64,000 bases of DNA from Gammaproteobacteria bacterium (GTDB lineage Bacteria; Pseudomonadota; Gammaproteobacteria; Burkholderiales; Rhodocyclaceae): NCBI GenBank assembly GCA_018825305.1, contig JAHJEO010000016.1:186001-250000 (forward strand), read 5' to 3'. How positions within the stretch are numbered: the stretch's first letter is position 1; every line of letters starts with the position of its first letter. The notes under the pieces are model-generated. The model searched no databases. It worked only from the letters and a program-made list of their open reading frames with translations, and was not told the DNA's origin. Positions 17,467 to 26,348 of this stretch are shown one piece after another. A program made the translations under genes and the position numbers.

Positions 17467-20400
17467 ATGACCGCCCAGGCCAGCGATACCCCGGACATCC
17501 GCAGCCGCCTGCACGACTGCATGCATCACCTCGAGCACGTGTTGCCGAGCCAGGCCTCGATCCGCGATTTCGTACATCACAACACCCTGCATGGCTTTCA
17601 GCACCTGCCCTTCCCCGAGGCACTGGCCGCGGCCAGTCGCCTGACCGGCGCCAGGGCCTGGCTGCCCGAGGAAACCAGCCGCGATCACTATCGCAGCGGC
17701 CGCATCGACGCCGCCGACCTCGATGCCGCGCTCGACCAGCTGGCGCCCGGCTGGCAGATCGACCTCGCCGCGGTACTGCTGGAAACGCCTGCGACCGCGG
17801 TATGCCGCCGCGATGTCCTCCGGGTCGGCCTGGTTCATCCGCTGGGTGCGGTTCCGCTGGCCCGGCTCAAATGGCTGATCGAGGAAAAGCAGGCGCTGAC
17901 CCGCTTCGCCGCCGACCTGTCGGCCCCGGCACGGGCGCGGCTGCTCGCGGCCCAGGGTGACCATGGCGACCAGGGTGACCATGGCAACCATGGCGACGAG
18001 GCGCAACTGGTCGGCGAGTTGTGGGCTGCCTGCCTCGATGCCTTCGGCCTCGACCACGTCTTCGACCACCCGGAGGAGTTGCTGGAACTGTCGGCACGGG
18101 AGGAAGAGGGCTACGCCACCAGCGCCGAAACCCATCCGGCGTTTTCCTCGCGGGCCGCCCTGCTGTGGCAGGAGCTTGCCGTAAAAGTCGGCGTTAGCGG
18201 CACGGTGGGTGCGTTGCTCAAGGCACTGACTGACGAGGACACGCAGGATGGCGTGCGCCCGCTGCTGTTGCGCCATCTCGCCGGGCATCTCGACCAGGGC
18301 CTGGCGCCGTGGCACAACCCGGCGCGACCGCTGGGCTTCTATGCCTCGTGGCGGCAAAGCGTCGCCCACGATATCGCCTGGGCGATGGAGTCGCTGCCGG
18401 GCGCCCGCTTTGAAGTCGAGCAACTGCCGGATGATGCGACTGACGTCGTCGTCGCCGAACTGACGCGACTGGGCCTGCCCGAAGAACGCTGGCCCGGTTA
18501 CCTTGAGCGCCTGGCGCTGGAATTGCCAGGCTGGTCCGGCATGTTTCTGTGGCGCCACAATCGTCCGGGCTACGCCGGCACCGGCGAGGTTCCGGTGGCG
18601 ATGATGGACTACCTCGCCGTGCGCCTGGTGCTGGAACGGCTGGCCGGCGGCGCCATCACGCAGCGGCACTGGGGCGTGGAGTTTTCGCTGCCGGCGCTCG
18701 GCGAGTATTTCCGTCGCCACCCCGACGAACTGTGGGTCCGCCACGCCTACCATGGCGGCGACCTGCCCGAATGGCTGCTCGACCTGATCGAGCCGCACCT
18801 GCCTGCTGCCAACGAAGCCGCGCTGCCCCAGGCACCAGGCCTGTGGCAGTGGCTGGCCGAGCGGGTCGAGGCCTGGCGCAACGCGCCGACCGCCGAGCAG
18901 ACCGCCAGCCATGGCCTGGCCTGTTCGGCCTGGCCGCTATTCATGCTGGCGCAGCATCTCGGTGTTTCCGGCGCGGAGTTGCGCGGCATCGGCCGCGCCG
19001 GTGCCGAGACCCTGCTGGCGAGCCTCGACCTGCTTGACGAGCACCAGCGCGGCTTCATCTGGCTCAATGCCTACGAACGCCACTATCGCGAGCAGATCCT
19101 CGCGGGGCTGGCGGCCAACCATGGCCGCTGGAACGGCCATCCGGACGGCCCGGTGGCTCAACTGGTGTTCTGCATGGATGACCGCGAGGAGGGCATGCGC
19201 CGCCACCTCGAAGAGATCAACCCGCAACTGGAGACGCTGGGTGGTGCCGCCCACTTTGCCGTGTTCCAGAATTACTACGGCCTCGACGACCGCGAGCCGA
19301 CGCCGCTGTGTCCGGTGGTGCCGCAGGTCATCGTGCCCTCGCACGACGTGCGCGAGACCGCGCGACCGGGCGCGGAGGCCGCGGCGACCGAACACCGCCG
19401 CCGCCATGCCCGCCGCCGCCGCTGGCAGGATCAGTTGCACCAGATTACCCGCCGTGGCCTCGTCACCGGCCCGCTGCTGACGCTGCTGGCCGCACCGCTG
19501 GCGCTGGCCGGCTTGCTGCTGCGCGCACTGGCTCCGGGCGTGCTGGGCCGGCTCAACGGTGCGCTGCGCGAAGCCTTCGATGGCCAGGTGCCGACCCGGC
19601 TCGACCACAACGCCGCCGCCGATGCCGGTCCGGCCACGCCCGAGGCGCCGCGCCACGGCTTTACCGACGCCGAGCAGGCCGAGCGTATCGCCGGCTTCCT
19701 CACCAACTTAGGCCTCACCCGCGACTTCGCGCCGCTGGTGGTGATCATGGGTCACGGCTCGAACAGCAACAACAACCCGCACATGGCCGCCTACGACTGC
19801 GGCGCCTGCGCCGGCCGCCATTCCGGCCCCAACGCGCGGCTCTTCTGCGCCATGGCCAACCGCCCCGAGGTGCGCGCGCTGATGCGTGAGCGCGGCATCG
19901 ACGTGCCGGCGACCACGCATTTCCTCGGCGCCGAGCACAACACCGCCGACGACCTGATCACCTGGTACGACACCGAGGATCTCGCCGTGTCGCTGCAGCC
20001 GACTTTTTCGCGCGTCGACGGCGACCTGGCCGCAGCCGCCCGCGCCCACGCCCAGGAGCGCTGCCGCCGGCTCTATTCGGCGCCGCTCGGCATTGACCAG
20101 GACGACGCCTTGCGCCATGTCTGGGGCCGTCGCAACGACTTCTCGCAGCCGCGCCCGGAACTCGGCCACGTCACCAACGCCTGCGCCTTCTTCGGCCGTC
20201 GCGCCATGAGCCGCGGCGCCTATTTCGACCGCCGTGCCTTCCTCATCTCCTACGACCCGACGCAGGACCCGAGCGGCTCGGTGCTGGAACGCCACCTGCT
20301 GATCAACGGCGCGGTCGGCGCCGGCATCAACCTCGAATATTTCTTCTCGACGGTGAACAACGAGGCCTTCGGCTGCAGCAGCAAGATCATGCACAACGTC

Positions 20401-20766
20401 GCGGGCTATTTCGGTGTCATGGAAGGCGCCGGCTCCGACCTGCGCACCGGCCTGCCCAAACAGATGATCGAGATCCACGAGGCGATGCGCCTGCTGGTGG
20501 TGATCGAGCAGACGCTCGACATCATCACCGCCGTCTACCAGCGCCAGCCGCCGCTGCAGGAACTGGTCGGCAACGGCTGGGTAATCGTCGTCGCCAAGGA
20601 TCCGGTGAGCGGCGCGATCCATCTGTTCGATCCGGCAACGGGCTGGCAGCCGTGGCAGTCCGCGGTCAGCGTGAGCACGGTCAAGCAGTCGGCCGACTGG
20701 TTCGCCGGCAATCGCGAGCCGCTGCCCCCGGTGCTGCTCGAGAAACCCTTGCAGGTGGCGGCATGA
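17467..20766 (+). CDS. dabA: DabA, DUF2309 (UPF0753) zinc subunit of a DAB-type inorganic carbon accumulation complex
   Basis: 1,099 residues, starting 2 bp after the previous stop. The carbonic-anhydrase-like zinc site is intact: Cys569 and Asp571 in VFCMDDREEGM, His763 in VIMGHGSNSNNNPH, Cys778 in AYDCGACAGR. The 15-residue His-Cys spacing equals that known for Halothiobacillus DabA (H524, C539). DabA with the membrane subunit DabB is an energy-coupled vectorial carbonic anhydrase that turns CO2 into cytosolic bicarbonate. The protein is longer than the roughly 830-residue Halothiobacillus form. Part of the extra length is a Gly/Asp/His low-complexity stretch near residues 162-178. Two matches to the dispersed repeat fall inside the gene. 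Confidence 0.93.
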   Translation: MTAQASDTPDIRSRLHDCMHHLEHVLPSQASIRDFVHHNTLHGFQHLPFPEALAAASRLTGARAWLPEETSRDHYRSGRIDAADLDAALDQLAPGWQIDLAAVLLETPATAVCRRDVLRVGLVHPLGAVPLARLKWLIEEKQALTRFAADLSAPARARLLAAQGDHGDQGDHGNHGDEAQLVGELWAACLDAFGLDHVFDHPEELLELSAREEEGYATSAETHPAFSSRAALLWQELAVKVGVSGTVGALLKALTDEDTQDGVRPLLLRHLAGHLDQGLAPWHNPARPLGFYASWRQSVAHDIAWAMESLPGARFEVEQLPDDATDVVVAELTRLGLPEERWPGYLERLALELPGWSGMFLWRHNRPGYAGTGEVPVAMMDYLAVRLVLERLAGGAITQRHWGVEFSLPALGEYFRRHPDELWVRHAYHGGDLPEWLLDLIEPHLPAANEAALPQAPGLWQWLAERVEAWRNAPTAEQTASHGLACSAWPLFMLAQHLGVSGAELRGIGRAGAETLLASLDLLDEHQRGFIWLNAYERHYREQILAGLAANHGRWNGHPDGPVAQLVFCMDDREEGMRRHLEEINPQLETLGGAAHFAVFQNYYGLDDREPTPLCPVVPQVIVPSHDVRETARPGAEAAATEHRRRHARRRRWQDQLHQITRRGLVTGPLLTLLAAPLALAGLLLRALAPGVLGRLNGALREAFDGQVPTRLDHNAAADAGPATPEAPRHGFTDAEQAERIAGFLTNLGLTRDFAPLVVIMGHGSNSNNNPHMAAYDCGACAGRHSGPNARLFCAMANRPEVRALMRERGIDVPATTHFLGAEHNTADDLITWYDTEDLAVSLQPTFSRVDGDLAAAARAHAQERCRRLYSAPLGIDQDDALRHVWGRRNDFSQPRPELGHVTNACAFFGRRAMSRGAYFDRRAFLISYDPTQDPSGSVLERHLLINGAVGAGINLEYFFSTVNNEAFGCSSKIMHNVAGYFGVMEGAGSDLRTGLPKQMIEIHEAMRLLVVIEQTLDIITAVYQRQPPLQELVGNGWVIVVAKDPVSGAIHLFDPATGWQPWQSAVSVSTVKQSADWFAGNREPLPPVLLEKPLQVAA
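17954..18000 (+). repeat. low-complexity 9-bp near-tandem repeat in dabA
   Basis: About five degenerate units of GGTGACCAT/GGCGACCAG/GGCAACCAT type encode GDHGDQGDHGNHGDE, a flexible charged loop. Slippage could change its length without a frameshift, since the unit is nine bases. Confidence 0.75.
18183..18207 (+). repeat. dispersed 25-bp repeat, copy 5 (inside dabA)
   Basis: AAAAGTCGGCGTTAGCGGCA then CGGTG; about three differences from the consensus. Encodes KVGVSGT. Confidence 0.65.
19984..20011 (-). repeat. dispersed 25-bp repeat, copy 6 (degenerate, inside dabA)
   Basis: GCCGTGTCGCTGCAGCCGAC then TTTTTCG. Four consecutive-region differences in the core, flanks matching copy 14 exactly. 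Encodes VSLQPTF. Confidence 0.5.
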
Positions 20767-22310
20767 ACTGCCTGTTCATCCTCGTCATGCTGATCCCGTT
20801 GCTGCCGCTGCTGGCGGCAGGCGGCATAGCAACCTACATCCTCGGCGGCCGGGCGGCAGGCGGCAACAGCGATGATCGCGAGCCGCCAACGGCGCGTCTG
20901 GCCGAGGGCGCCGCCTGGCTCGCCTTCGCCGGCCTGCTCGGACTCGACGCGCTGGCCCTGCTGGAGGGAGCGCCGGGCCACTTCGTCGTCGGCACCTGGT
21001 TCGCCAGCGGCAGCTTCGTCGTCCCGGTCTCCTTCCTGCTCGACGGCCTCAGCCTCCCCTTCGCCACGCTGGTCGCGCTGATCGGCGCGGTGACGCTGCG
21101 CTTCTCGCGCAACTACCTGCATCGCGAGGCCGGCTTCCACCGCTTCTTCATCTTCATGTGCCTGTTCCTCGCCGGCATGCTGCTGATCGTGCTTTCCGGC
21201 AATGCGGTGATGACCTTCGTCGGCTGGGAGTTCGCCGGCGTCAGCTCCTATCTGCTGATCGGCTATGCCTACGACCGGCCGGTGGCCACCGGCAATGCGC
21301 TGTGGGCCTTCATCACCAACCGCATCGGCGATGCCGGCTTCATCCTCGGCATCAGCCTCGCCGCCTGGTGGCTGGGCACGGTCGAGTGGTCGGGGCTGGC
21401 GGCCTGGGCGGAGAACGCCACCGCCTTCGACAAGGTCACTGCGCGGCTGATCCTGCTCGGCTTTCTCCTTGCCGCCGTCGCCAAGTCGGCGCAACTGCCC
21501 TTCGCCTCATGGATCGCCCGCGCCCTCGAGGGGCCGACGCCGTCCTCGGCGATTTTCTACGGCGCGGTGATGGTACATGCCGGCGTCTATCTGGTGATCC
21601 GCCTCGAACCGGTGCTGCTGCACGTCCCCGACGTGATGATCTACCTCGCCATCATCGGCGCCGCTACCGCGCTGTATGGCTGGCTGGCGGGCCTGACGCA
21701 GACCGACGTCAAGTCGTCGCTGGTATTCGCCACCACCACCCAGGTGGGACTGATGTTCCTCGCCTGCGGCCTCGGCTGGTTCGAGCTGGCGGCCTGGCAC
21801 ATGGGGCTGCACACCACCTGGCGCGCCTACCAGTTCCTGCTGGCGCCGTCCTATATGCACCTGGTGAACGAAAAGGCCAAGCCGGCGCCGGCCTGGCTGG
21901 CGGGCCGGCAGTGGCTCTACACGGCGGCGCTGCAGCGGTTCTGGATCGAGCACCTGGCCCAGAGCACGCTGATCCGTCCGGCGATCGCAGTGGGGCACGA
22001 CATGCGCGACTTTGACGACAACGTGCTTTCCCACCTCGTCGGCATGCCGCAGCAACGGCGGACCGGCGAAGAAGGCGAGCGCGACGAAGACGCCGTGATT
22101 CGCGGCCACGGCCTGGCCGGTGCCTTCCTCGTCTGGACGGCCGACCGCCTGCACCGCTTCGAGTCGCATCTGGTCATGCAACAGGGCAGCGGGCCGCTCA
22201 CCCGCGCCATGCGCCGCATCGGCGAATACCTGCTGGTGTTCGAGGCCCTGCTGGAGCGGCCGCGCTACCTGATCGTGGCCATCGTCGCGACCTTCGTGGT
22301 GATTCTATGA
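20763..22310 (+). CDS. dabB: NuoL-like subunit, DabB candidate
   Basis: 515 residues. The ATG overlaps the dabA stop (ATGA), so translation is coupled to dabA. It has the NuoL/MrpA-type core: FLLDGLSLPFATLVALIGAV, Glu156 in FVGWEFAGVSSYLLIGYAYD, NRIGDAGFILGI, Lys241 in VAKSAQLPFASWIARALEGPTPSSA and MVHAGVYLVIR. The C-terminal part (from about 390) is shorter and more hydrophilic than in NuoL, without the long amphipathic lateral helix. This fits DabB, the membrane partner that couples cation flow to DabA. Direct coupling to dabA makes it the most likely DabB of the four antiporter-like genes. Confidence 0.85.
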   Translation: MNCLFILVMLIPLLPLLAAGGIATYILGGRAAGGNSDDREPPTARLAEGAAWLAFAGLLGLDALALLEGAPGHFVVGTWFASGSFVVPVSFLLDGLSLPFATLVALIGAVTLRFSRNYLHREAGFHRFFIFMCLFLAGMLLIVLSGNAVMTFVGWEFAGVSSYLLIGYAYDRPVATGNALWAFITNRIGDAGFILGISLAAWWLGTVEWSGLAAWAENATAFDKVTARLILLGFLLAAVAKSAQLPFASWIARALEGPTPSSAIFYGAVMVHAGVYLVIRLEPVLLHVPDVMIYLAIIGAATALYGWLAGLTQTDVKSSLVFATTTQVGLMFLACGLGWFELAAWHMGLHTTWRAYQFLLAPSYMHLVNEKAKPAPAWLAGRQWLYTAALQRFWIEHLAQSTLIRPAIAVGHDMRDFDDNVLSHLVGMPQQRRTGEEGERDEDAVIRGHGLAGAFLVWTADRLHRFESHLVMQQGSGPLTRAMRRIGEYLLVFEALLERPRYLIVAIVATFVVIL

Positions 22311-22491
22311 GCGACGCCCGCAGGGCCGCCCCAAGGGCGGCGCAATCCAACGACCGGAGCCGCGAAGCGGCGAACTCTCGTCACCTCCCCGCGAGGGGGC
22401 GAAGGCAGGGGTTCGCGGAGCATTGCTCCGCGCTGCCGAAGCCGGCTGGCTGTGCAAAGCCAGCCGTGGACGGTCGGGAGGGGGAGGGCTC
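22311..22491 (+). other. structured intra-operon spacer with five hairpins
   Basis: 181 bp between genes that elsewhere in this operon overlap or nearly touch. Perfect or near-perfect inverted repeats: GCCGCCC/GGGCGGC (22325-22341), GCCGC/GCGGC (22359-22371), CCCC/GGGG (22387-22398), GCGGAGC/GCTCCGC (22415-22431) and GGCTGGCT/AGCCAGCC (22444-22465). A 62-codon frame beginning at the dabB ATGA (22307) crosses it, but the codons simply follow the hairpins and I do not call it a gene. It ends in a G-rich ribosome-binding site for the next gene. It may be an RNA processing or stabilising element, or an inserted repeat. Confidence 0.7.
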
Positions 22492-24003
22492 ATGACCGAG
22501 ATTTTCTGGAACCAGCAGGCGACGTGGCCGATCCTCGCGGTGATGCAACTGCTGCCGCTGATCGGCGGGGCGGTGGTGTATGCGCTGGGTGACCGCACGG
22601 CGGCGGTCGCGCTCGGCCGCACCGTGGCACTTGCCGAACTCGGGCTCGCCTTCGTGCTGTACCGCCATATCGACGCCAGTTCGACGGCCCTGCAGATGGC
22701 CGAGCGCATCGGATGGCTGGGTTACCACGCCGCAGCCGATGGCATCACCGCCCTGTTCGTTCTGCTCGGCACCTTGATTGCGGCGTTGATGACCCTCTAT
22801 GGCCTGGTGCGGGGGCTGGCGCGACCCGGCCGGCTGATGGCGCTGATCCTTCTTGCCGAAGCGGCGCTGCTGTCGATGCTGGTGACGATGAACCTGCTGT
22901 GGTTCCTGCTGGCTTCGGTGGTCGAACTGGCGATCGCCGGTTACCTGGTCGGCCACTGGTCAACATCGACCGAGGAAAACCGCCGCCTGGCGATGACGCG
23001 CTTCCTGCAGTTCCAGGGCGTCGGGGTGATTTTGCTGGCGGCCGGAACCATCATCCTCGCCTGGCATCATGGCGACGCGACCGGCCACTGGAGCTTCGAC
23101 CTCTTCGACCTGATCCAGTTGCCGGCCACCGGCCGCTTCCAGTCGGCGGCATTCTTCCTGCTGTTCTACGGCCTGGCCGTGCGCACGCCGCTGTTCCCGC
23201 TGCACGGCTGGCTGCCGCACGTGGCGCATCGCGGCATGATCGCGGTCGCTCCCTCGCTGCTGCTCGGCGTCAAGGTCGGCATCTACGGCATGGTGCGCTT
23301 CCTGCTGCCATTGACGGCCGAAGCCGCGATGGTGTGGCAGAACTTCGTCATCGCCTTTGCCATCACCGGCGTCTTCTACGCGGCGGCCCTGGCCTTCCTG
23401 CAGACGAACCTGCGCCGCCTGCTCGCCTTTGCCGTGGTCAGCCATACCGGCCTGATCGTCATCGGCCTGTTCACCCTGCATCCGCTGGGAATGATCGGCG
23501 CCGTGCTGCTGTCGGTCAATTTCGGCCTGGCGGTGACGGTCATGCTGTTCATGGTCGGCTTCGTCTTCCGCCGCACGCGATCCACCGACCTTGCCAAGCT
23601 CGGCGGGCTGTTCGAACGCACGCCGTTCATCGCCGGCTGCTTTCTCATCGGCGGCTTTTCCATCGTCGGCATGCCGGGAACACCGGGCTTCGATGCGGTC
23701 CACTTCGTGCTCGAGGCCGCCATGGACAAGTTCGGTGCCCTGCCCACGGTGGCGGCTGCGCTGGGCAACGTCGCCGCCGCCGGTTTCCTCCTCTACGCCT
23801 TCCAGCGCGCCTTTCTGGCGTCGCGTGCCGAAGGCTACGTCGGCGCGGCACTGGAGCGCACCCAGCCGATGGAGTACGTCGTCGGCGGTGTCGCCGTGCT
23901 GACGCTGCTGCTGGCCGGCTTCTATTTCGAGCCCTGGCTCAACCTGATCGAGCCGACGCTCAAGACGCTTGCCGCCCGCTTCGGCCACGGCATGGGGGGA
24001 TGA
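22492..24003 (+). CDS. NuoL/NuoM-like antiporter subunit (third in the DAB-like operon)
   Basis: 503 residues, ATG 22492 behind a GGGAGGGGGAGGG tract. It belongs to the proton-antiporter (Proton_antipo_M) family. The conserved Glu is residue 145 (LLASVVELAIAGYLVGHW). The first channel Lys of the usual K-x-P-x-FPLH motif is replaced by Arg231 (LAVRTPLFPLHGWLPHVAHRG). The second Lys is kept (LLGVKVGIYGMVRF). The end includes STDLAKLGGLFERTPFIAGC and IVGMPGTPGFDAVHFV. The altered charge suggests a structural role or different ion use. The stop overlaps the next start. Confidence 0.8.
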   Translation: MTEIFWNQQATWPILAVMQLLPLIGGAVVYALGDRTAAVALGRTVALAELGLAFVLYRHIDASSTALQMAERIGWLGYHAAADGITALFVLLGTLIAALMTLYGLVRGLARPGRLMALILLAEAALLSMLVTMNLLWFLLASVVELAIAGYLVGHWSTSTEENRRLAMTRFLQFQGVGVILLAAGTIILAWHHGDATGHWSFDLFDLIQLPATGRFQSAAFFLLFYGLAVRTPLFPLHGWLPHVAHRGMIAVAPSLLLGVKVGIYGMVRFLLPLTAEAAMVWQNFVIAFAITGVFYAAALAFLQTNLRRLLAFAVVSHTGLIVIGLFTLHPLGMIGAVLLSVNFGLAVTVMLFMVGFVFRRTRSTDLAKLGGLFERTPFIAGCFLIGGFSIVGMPGTPGFDAVHFVLEAAMDKFGALPTVAAALGNVAAAGFLLYAFQRAFLASRAEGYVGAALERTQPMEYVVGGVAVLTLLLAGFYFEPWLNLIEPTLKTLAARFGHGMGG

Positions 24004-25475
24004 TGGACTCCTTGCCGCTGCTCTCCCTGATGTTCCTGACCCTGCCGCTGGGCGCGGCGCTGGCCTGGCTGCTGCCGCGTCCCGAGTCGGCGCGCGTCAT
24101 CGCGCTGGGTACCGCCGTGGTCGATCTGGTCGTCGCGATCGCGGCGGTTGTGGCGTTCGACCCGGCCCAGCCGGGTTTCCAGCTGGTCGAGAAATACCCC
24201 TGGATTCCCAGCCTCAACATCCACTACATGGTCGGCATCGACGGCATATCGCTGCTGTTCCTGCCGGCCGCCATCCTGTTGTTCATCGGCGTCATCCTCG
24301 CCTCATGGAACAGCGTGCATACCCTGCCGCGCCTCTACTACAGCCTGCTGATGCTGCTGGAAACCGCGACGCTGGGCGTGTTCTGCGCGCTCGACTCGGT
24401 GCTGTTCTTCCTCTTCTGGGAGTTCACGCTGGTGCCGCTCTACTTCCTCATCAGCCTGTGGGGCGTCGGCGCCAACCGTCGCCATGCGGCGATGAAATAC
24501 ACGCTGGTGATGCTCGCCGGTGGCGTGCCGCTGCTATTCGGCTTTCTCGTGCTGGCCTTTGGCGCGGCGGCCGGCGGCGGCCCGCTGGTGTTCGACCTGC
24601 CGACGTTGCTGCGCGTGCCGCTGCCTAGCGACCTGCAATACCTGGTGTTTCTCCTGTTGCTGGTCGGCTTCGGCGTCAAGGTGCCGGTATTCCCGTTGCA
24701 CACCTGGCTGCCGCTGATTGCCATCGAGGGCCCTGCGGCGGTTGCCGCGCTGCTCACCGGCATGAAACTCGGCGCCTACGGCCTGATCCGTTTTGCCGTG
24801 CCGCTGGCGCCGACCGCCGCGCAGGAACTGCACTGGCTGCTGGCCGGCCTGGGCGTGTTGGCGATCCTCTACGGCGCCGCCGCCGCCCTGGCGCAGACCA
24901 ACCTGCGACGCATGCTGGCCTATGCCAGCCTGTCCCACGTTGGACTGGTGGTGCTCGGTATTGCCTCGTTCAACCTGCAGGGCCTGCAGGGCGCCGTGCT
25001 GCAACTGCTCAACTTCACGCTGGCGGCCGGCGGTCTGTTCCTGCTGGCGAGCCACCTCCATCACCGCACCGGCTCGACCGACATCGCCAGCCTCGGCGGC
25101 GTTGCCCGCACCATGCCGTGGCTTTCGAGCTTCTTCCTGCTTTATGGCCTCGCCGGCATGGGCCTGCCAGGCACCTCGGGCTTCCCGGCGGAACTGCTGA
25201 TCCTGATGTCCACATTCAAGGACCATGCCGGCGCAGGTCTCGCCGCGCTGGTCGGCATGGTGGCCAGCGCGGTCTATTTCCTCGCCATCTACCGCCGCGC
25301 CTTCCTCGGACCGGCGACCCGCCCGGCGGTACTGACCGCCGAGGATCTGCGCCCGCGCGAGTTGTGGCTGGCGCTGACGTTCGCGCTGCTGATCATCCTC
25401 TTCGGTTTCTTCCCGGCCCCGCTGCTCGACCTGATACGGCCGGCGGCCGAGGCATGGCTGGCGCGCCTCGGTTAG
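24000..25475 (+). CDS. NuoM-like antiporter subunit (fourth in the DAB-like operon)
   Basis: 491 residues; the ATGATG start overlaps the preceding stop. Typical NuoM: GIDGISLLFLPAAILLF, Glu141 in FFLFWEFTLVPLYFLIS, Lys227 in GFGVKVPVFPLHTWLPL, Lys256 in LTGMKLGAYGLIRFA and YASLSHVGLVVLGI. In the helix where many NuoM proteins have a His there is Asn (LQLLNFTLAAGG). As the operon lacks all complex I peripheral-arm genes, this subunit is best explained as part of the same DIC-uptake assembly. The operon ends here. Confidence 0.82.
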   Translation: MMDSLPLLSLMFLTLPLGAALAWLLPRPESARVIALGTAVVDLVVAIAAVVAFDPAQPGFQLVEKYPWIPSLNIHYMVGIDGISLLFLPAAILLFIGVILASWNSVHTLPRLYYSLLMLLETATLGVFCALDSVLFFLFWEFTLVPLYFLISLWGVGANRRHAAMKYTLVMLAGGVPLLFGFLVLAFGAAAGGGPLVFDLPTLLRVPLPSDLQYLVFLLLLVGFGVKVPVFPLHTWLPLIAIEGPAAVAALLTGMKLGAYGLIRFAVPLAPTAAQELHWLLAGLGVLAILYGAAAALAQTNLRRMLAYASLSHVGLVVLGIASFNLQGLQGAVLQLLNFTLAAGGLFLLASHLHHRTGSTDIASLGGVARTMPWLSSFFLLYGLAGMGLPGTSGFPAELLILMSTFKDHAGAGLAALVGMVASAVYFLAIYRRAFLGPATRPAVLTAEDLRPRELWLALTFALLIILFGFFPAPLLDLIRPAAEAWLARLG

Positions 25476-25526
25476 TCAATTCGCATTTTTCCCTCGGGGT
25501 AGCACCCGGTGTCGTGATACTATCCC

Positions 25527-25540
25527 TTGACATAAATCAA
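25527..25540. promoter_or_regulatory. FNR/Anr-type box
   Basis: TTGACATAAATCAA matches the FNR consensus TTGAT-N4-ATCAA with one change. Its centre lies about 37 bp before the ompA-like ATG. A TGATACTAT just upstream (25516-25524) resembles an extended -10, which would place the site over the transcription start and make it repressive. Alternatively it activates a promoter I cannot place. Oxygen-dependent control is the inference. Confidence 0.6.
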
Positions 25541-25570
25541 GAATCACAACACAACAGGGAGCAATCAACC

Positions 25571-26209
25571 ATGCAAATGAATGCCATCGGCAAGTCGCTG
25601 ATCATCGCCGTCGCCACCGCAACCGCCATGGGCGCCGCCGGCGCCCAGGACAAGTCAGCCTACGCCCTCGACAGTCGTGGCGCGGTGGTCAAGAGCGGTT
25701 TCGGCCTGTGCTGGCGCACCGGCTGGTGGACGCCGTCCATGGCCATCGCCGAGTGCGATCCCGACCTGGCCCGCGGCAAGCCCATGGCCGCCGCGCCTGC
25801 CGCTGCTGCGCCCGCGGCAGCGGCACCGGCTTCTGCCTCGATGGCCTTGTCGGCTGACGGCCTGTTCGCCTTCGGCAAGTCCACCCTCAAGGCCGACGGC
25901 AAGAAGCAACTCGATGCTTTCGTCGCCAAGCTCGGCGGCCGCAAGCTCGACAAGATGGTCGTCACCGGCCATACCGATCGCTTCGGCTCCGCCAAGTTCA
26001 ACCAGAAGCTGTCGCAGAAGCGCGCCGACGCAGTCAAGGGTTATCTCGCCGGCAAGGGCGTGGACGGCGCCAGGATCATGACCGAAGGCAAGGGCAGCAG
26101 CATGCCGAAGACTTCGGCCAATCAATGCGAAGGCAAGAAGAGCGCGAAAGTGATCGCTTGCCTGGCTGCGGATCGCCGAGTCGAGATCGAGGCGACTTTC
26201 GCCAAGTAA
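25571..26209 (+). CDS. OmpA-family outer membrane / peptidoglycan-binding protein
   Basis: 212 residues, GGGAG eight bases before the ATG. Signal peptide at about 1-26 (SLIIAVATATAMGAAGAQ). The mature N-terminus GFGLCWRTGWWTPSMAIAEC is the short Trp-rich segment typical of betaproteobacterial OmpA-like proteins. An Ala/Pro linker follows, then an OmpA_C domain (about 90-212) with the peptidoglycan-binding VTGHTDRFGSAKFNQKLSQKRADAVKGYL split here for length: TGHTD and the KLSQKRADAVK helix, then DRRVEIE. Two cysteines near 187 and 197 may form a disulfide. There is no N-terminal eight-strand barrel, so it probably anchors the envelope rather than forming a pore. It has its own regulatory site and a strong terminator, and so forms a single-gene unit. 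Confidence 0.92.
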   Translation: MQMNAIGKSLIIAVATATAMGAAGAQDKSAYALDSRGAVVKSGFGLCWRTGWWTPSMAIAECDPDLARGKPMAAAPAAAAPAAAAPASASMALSADGLFAFGKSTLKADGKKQLDAFVAKLGGRKLDKMVVTGHTDRFGSAKFNQKLSQKRADAVKGYLAGKGVDGARIMTEGKGSSMPKTSANQCEGKKSAKVIACLAADRRVEIEATFAK

Positions 26210-26228
26210 GACACAGGCATCAGTAGTG

Positions 26229-26262
26229 AAAAAGGGGCGCCGCGAAAGCGGTGCCCCTTTTT
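26229..26262 (+). terminator. intrinsic terminator after ompA-like gene
   Basis: AAAAAGGGGCGCCGC, GAAA loop, then GCGGTGCCCCTTTTT. A 10-bp GC stem with one G-T pair is flanked by A- and T-runs, so it can work in both directions. It would also serve the minus-strand gene that ends at 26349. Confidence 0.92.
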
Positions 26263-26348
26263 ATTTGGGCGGCGGAAATGGCCGCCGCGCCGAGCCGCCA
26301 GCGCGCCCCGTAGGAAGTACTCTTGGGGTGCCAGACTTTCTGGAGGTA

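Noticed and set aside
22307-22495. 62-codon frame starting at the dabB ATGA
   Set aside because: It consists only of hairpin-derived codons, ends inside the next gene and has no protein-like pattern, so it is recorded as a structured spacer.
15995-25475. Complex I (nuo) operon
   Set aside because: Only antiporter-type subunits are present, no nuoA-K membrane core or peripheral-arm genes, and DUF2309 is inserted between them.
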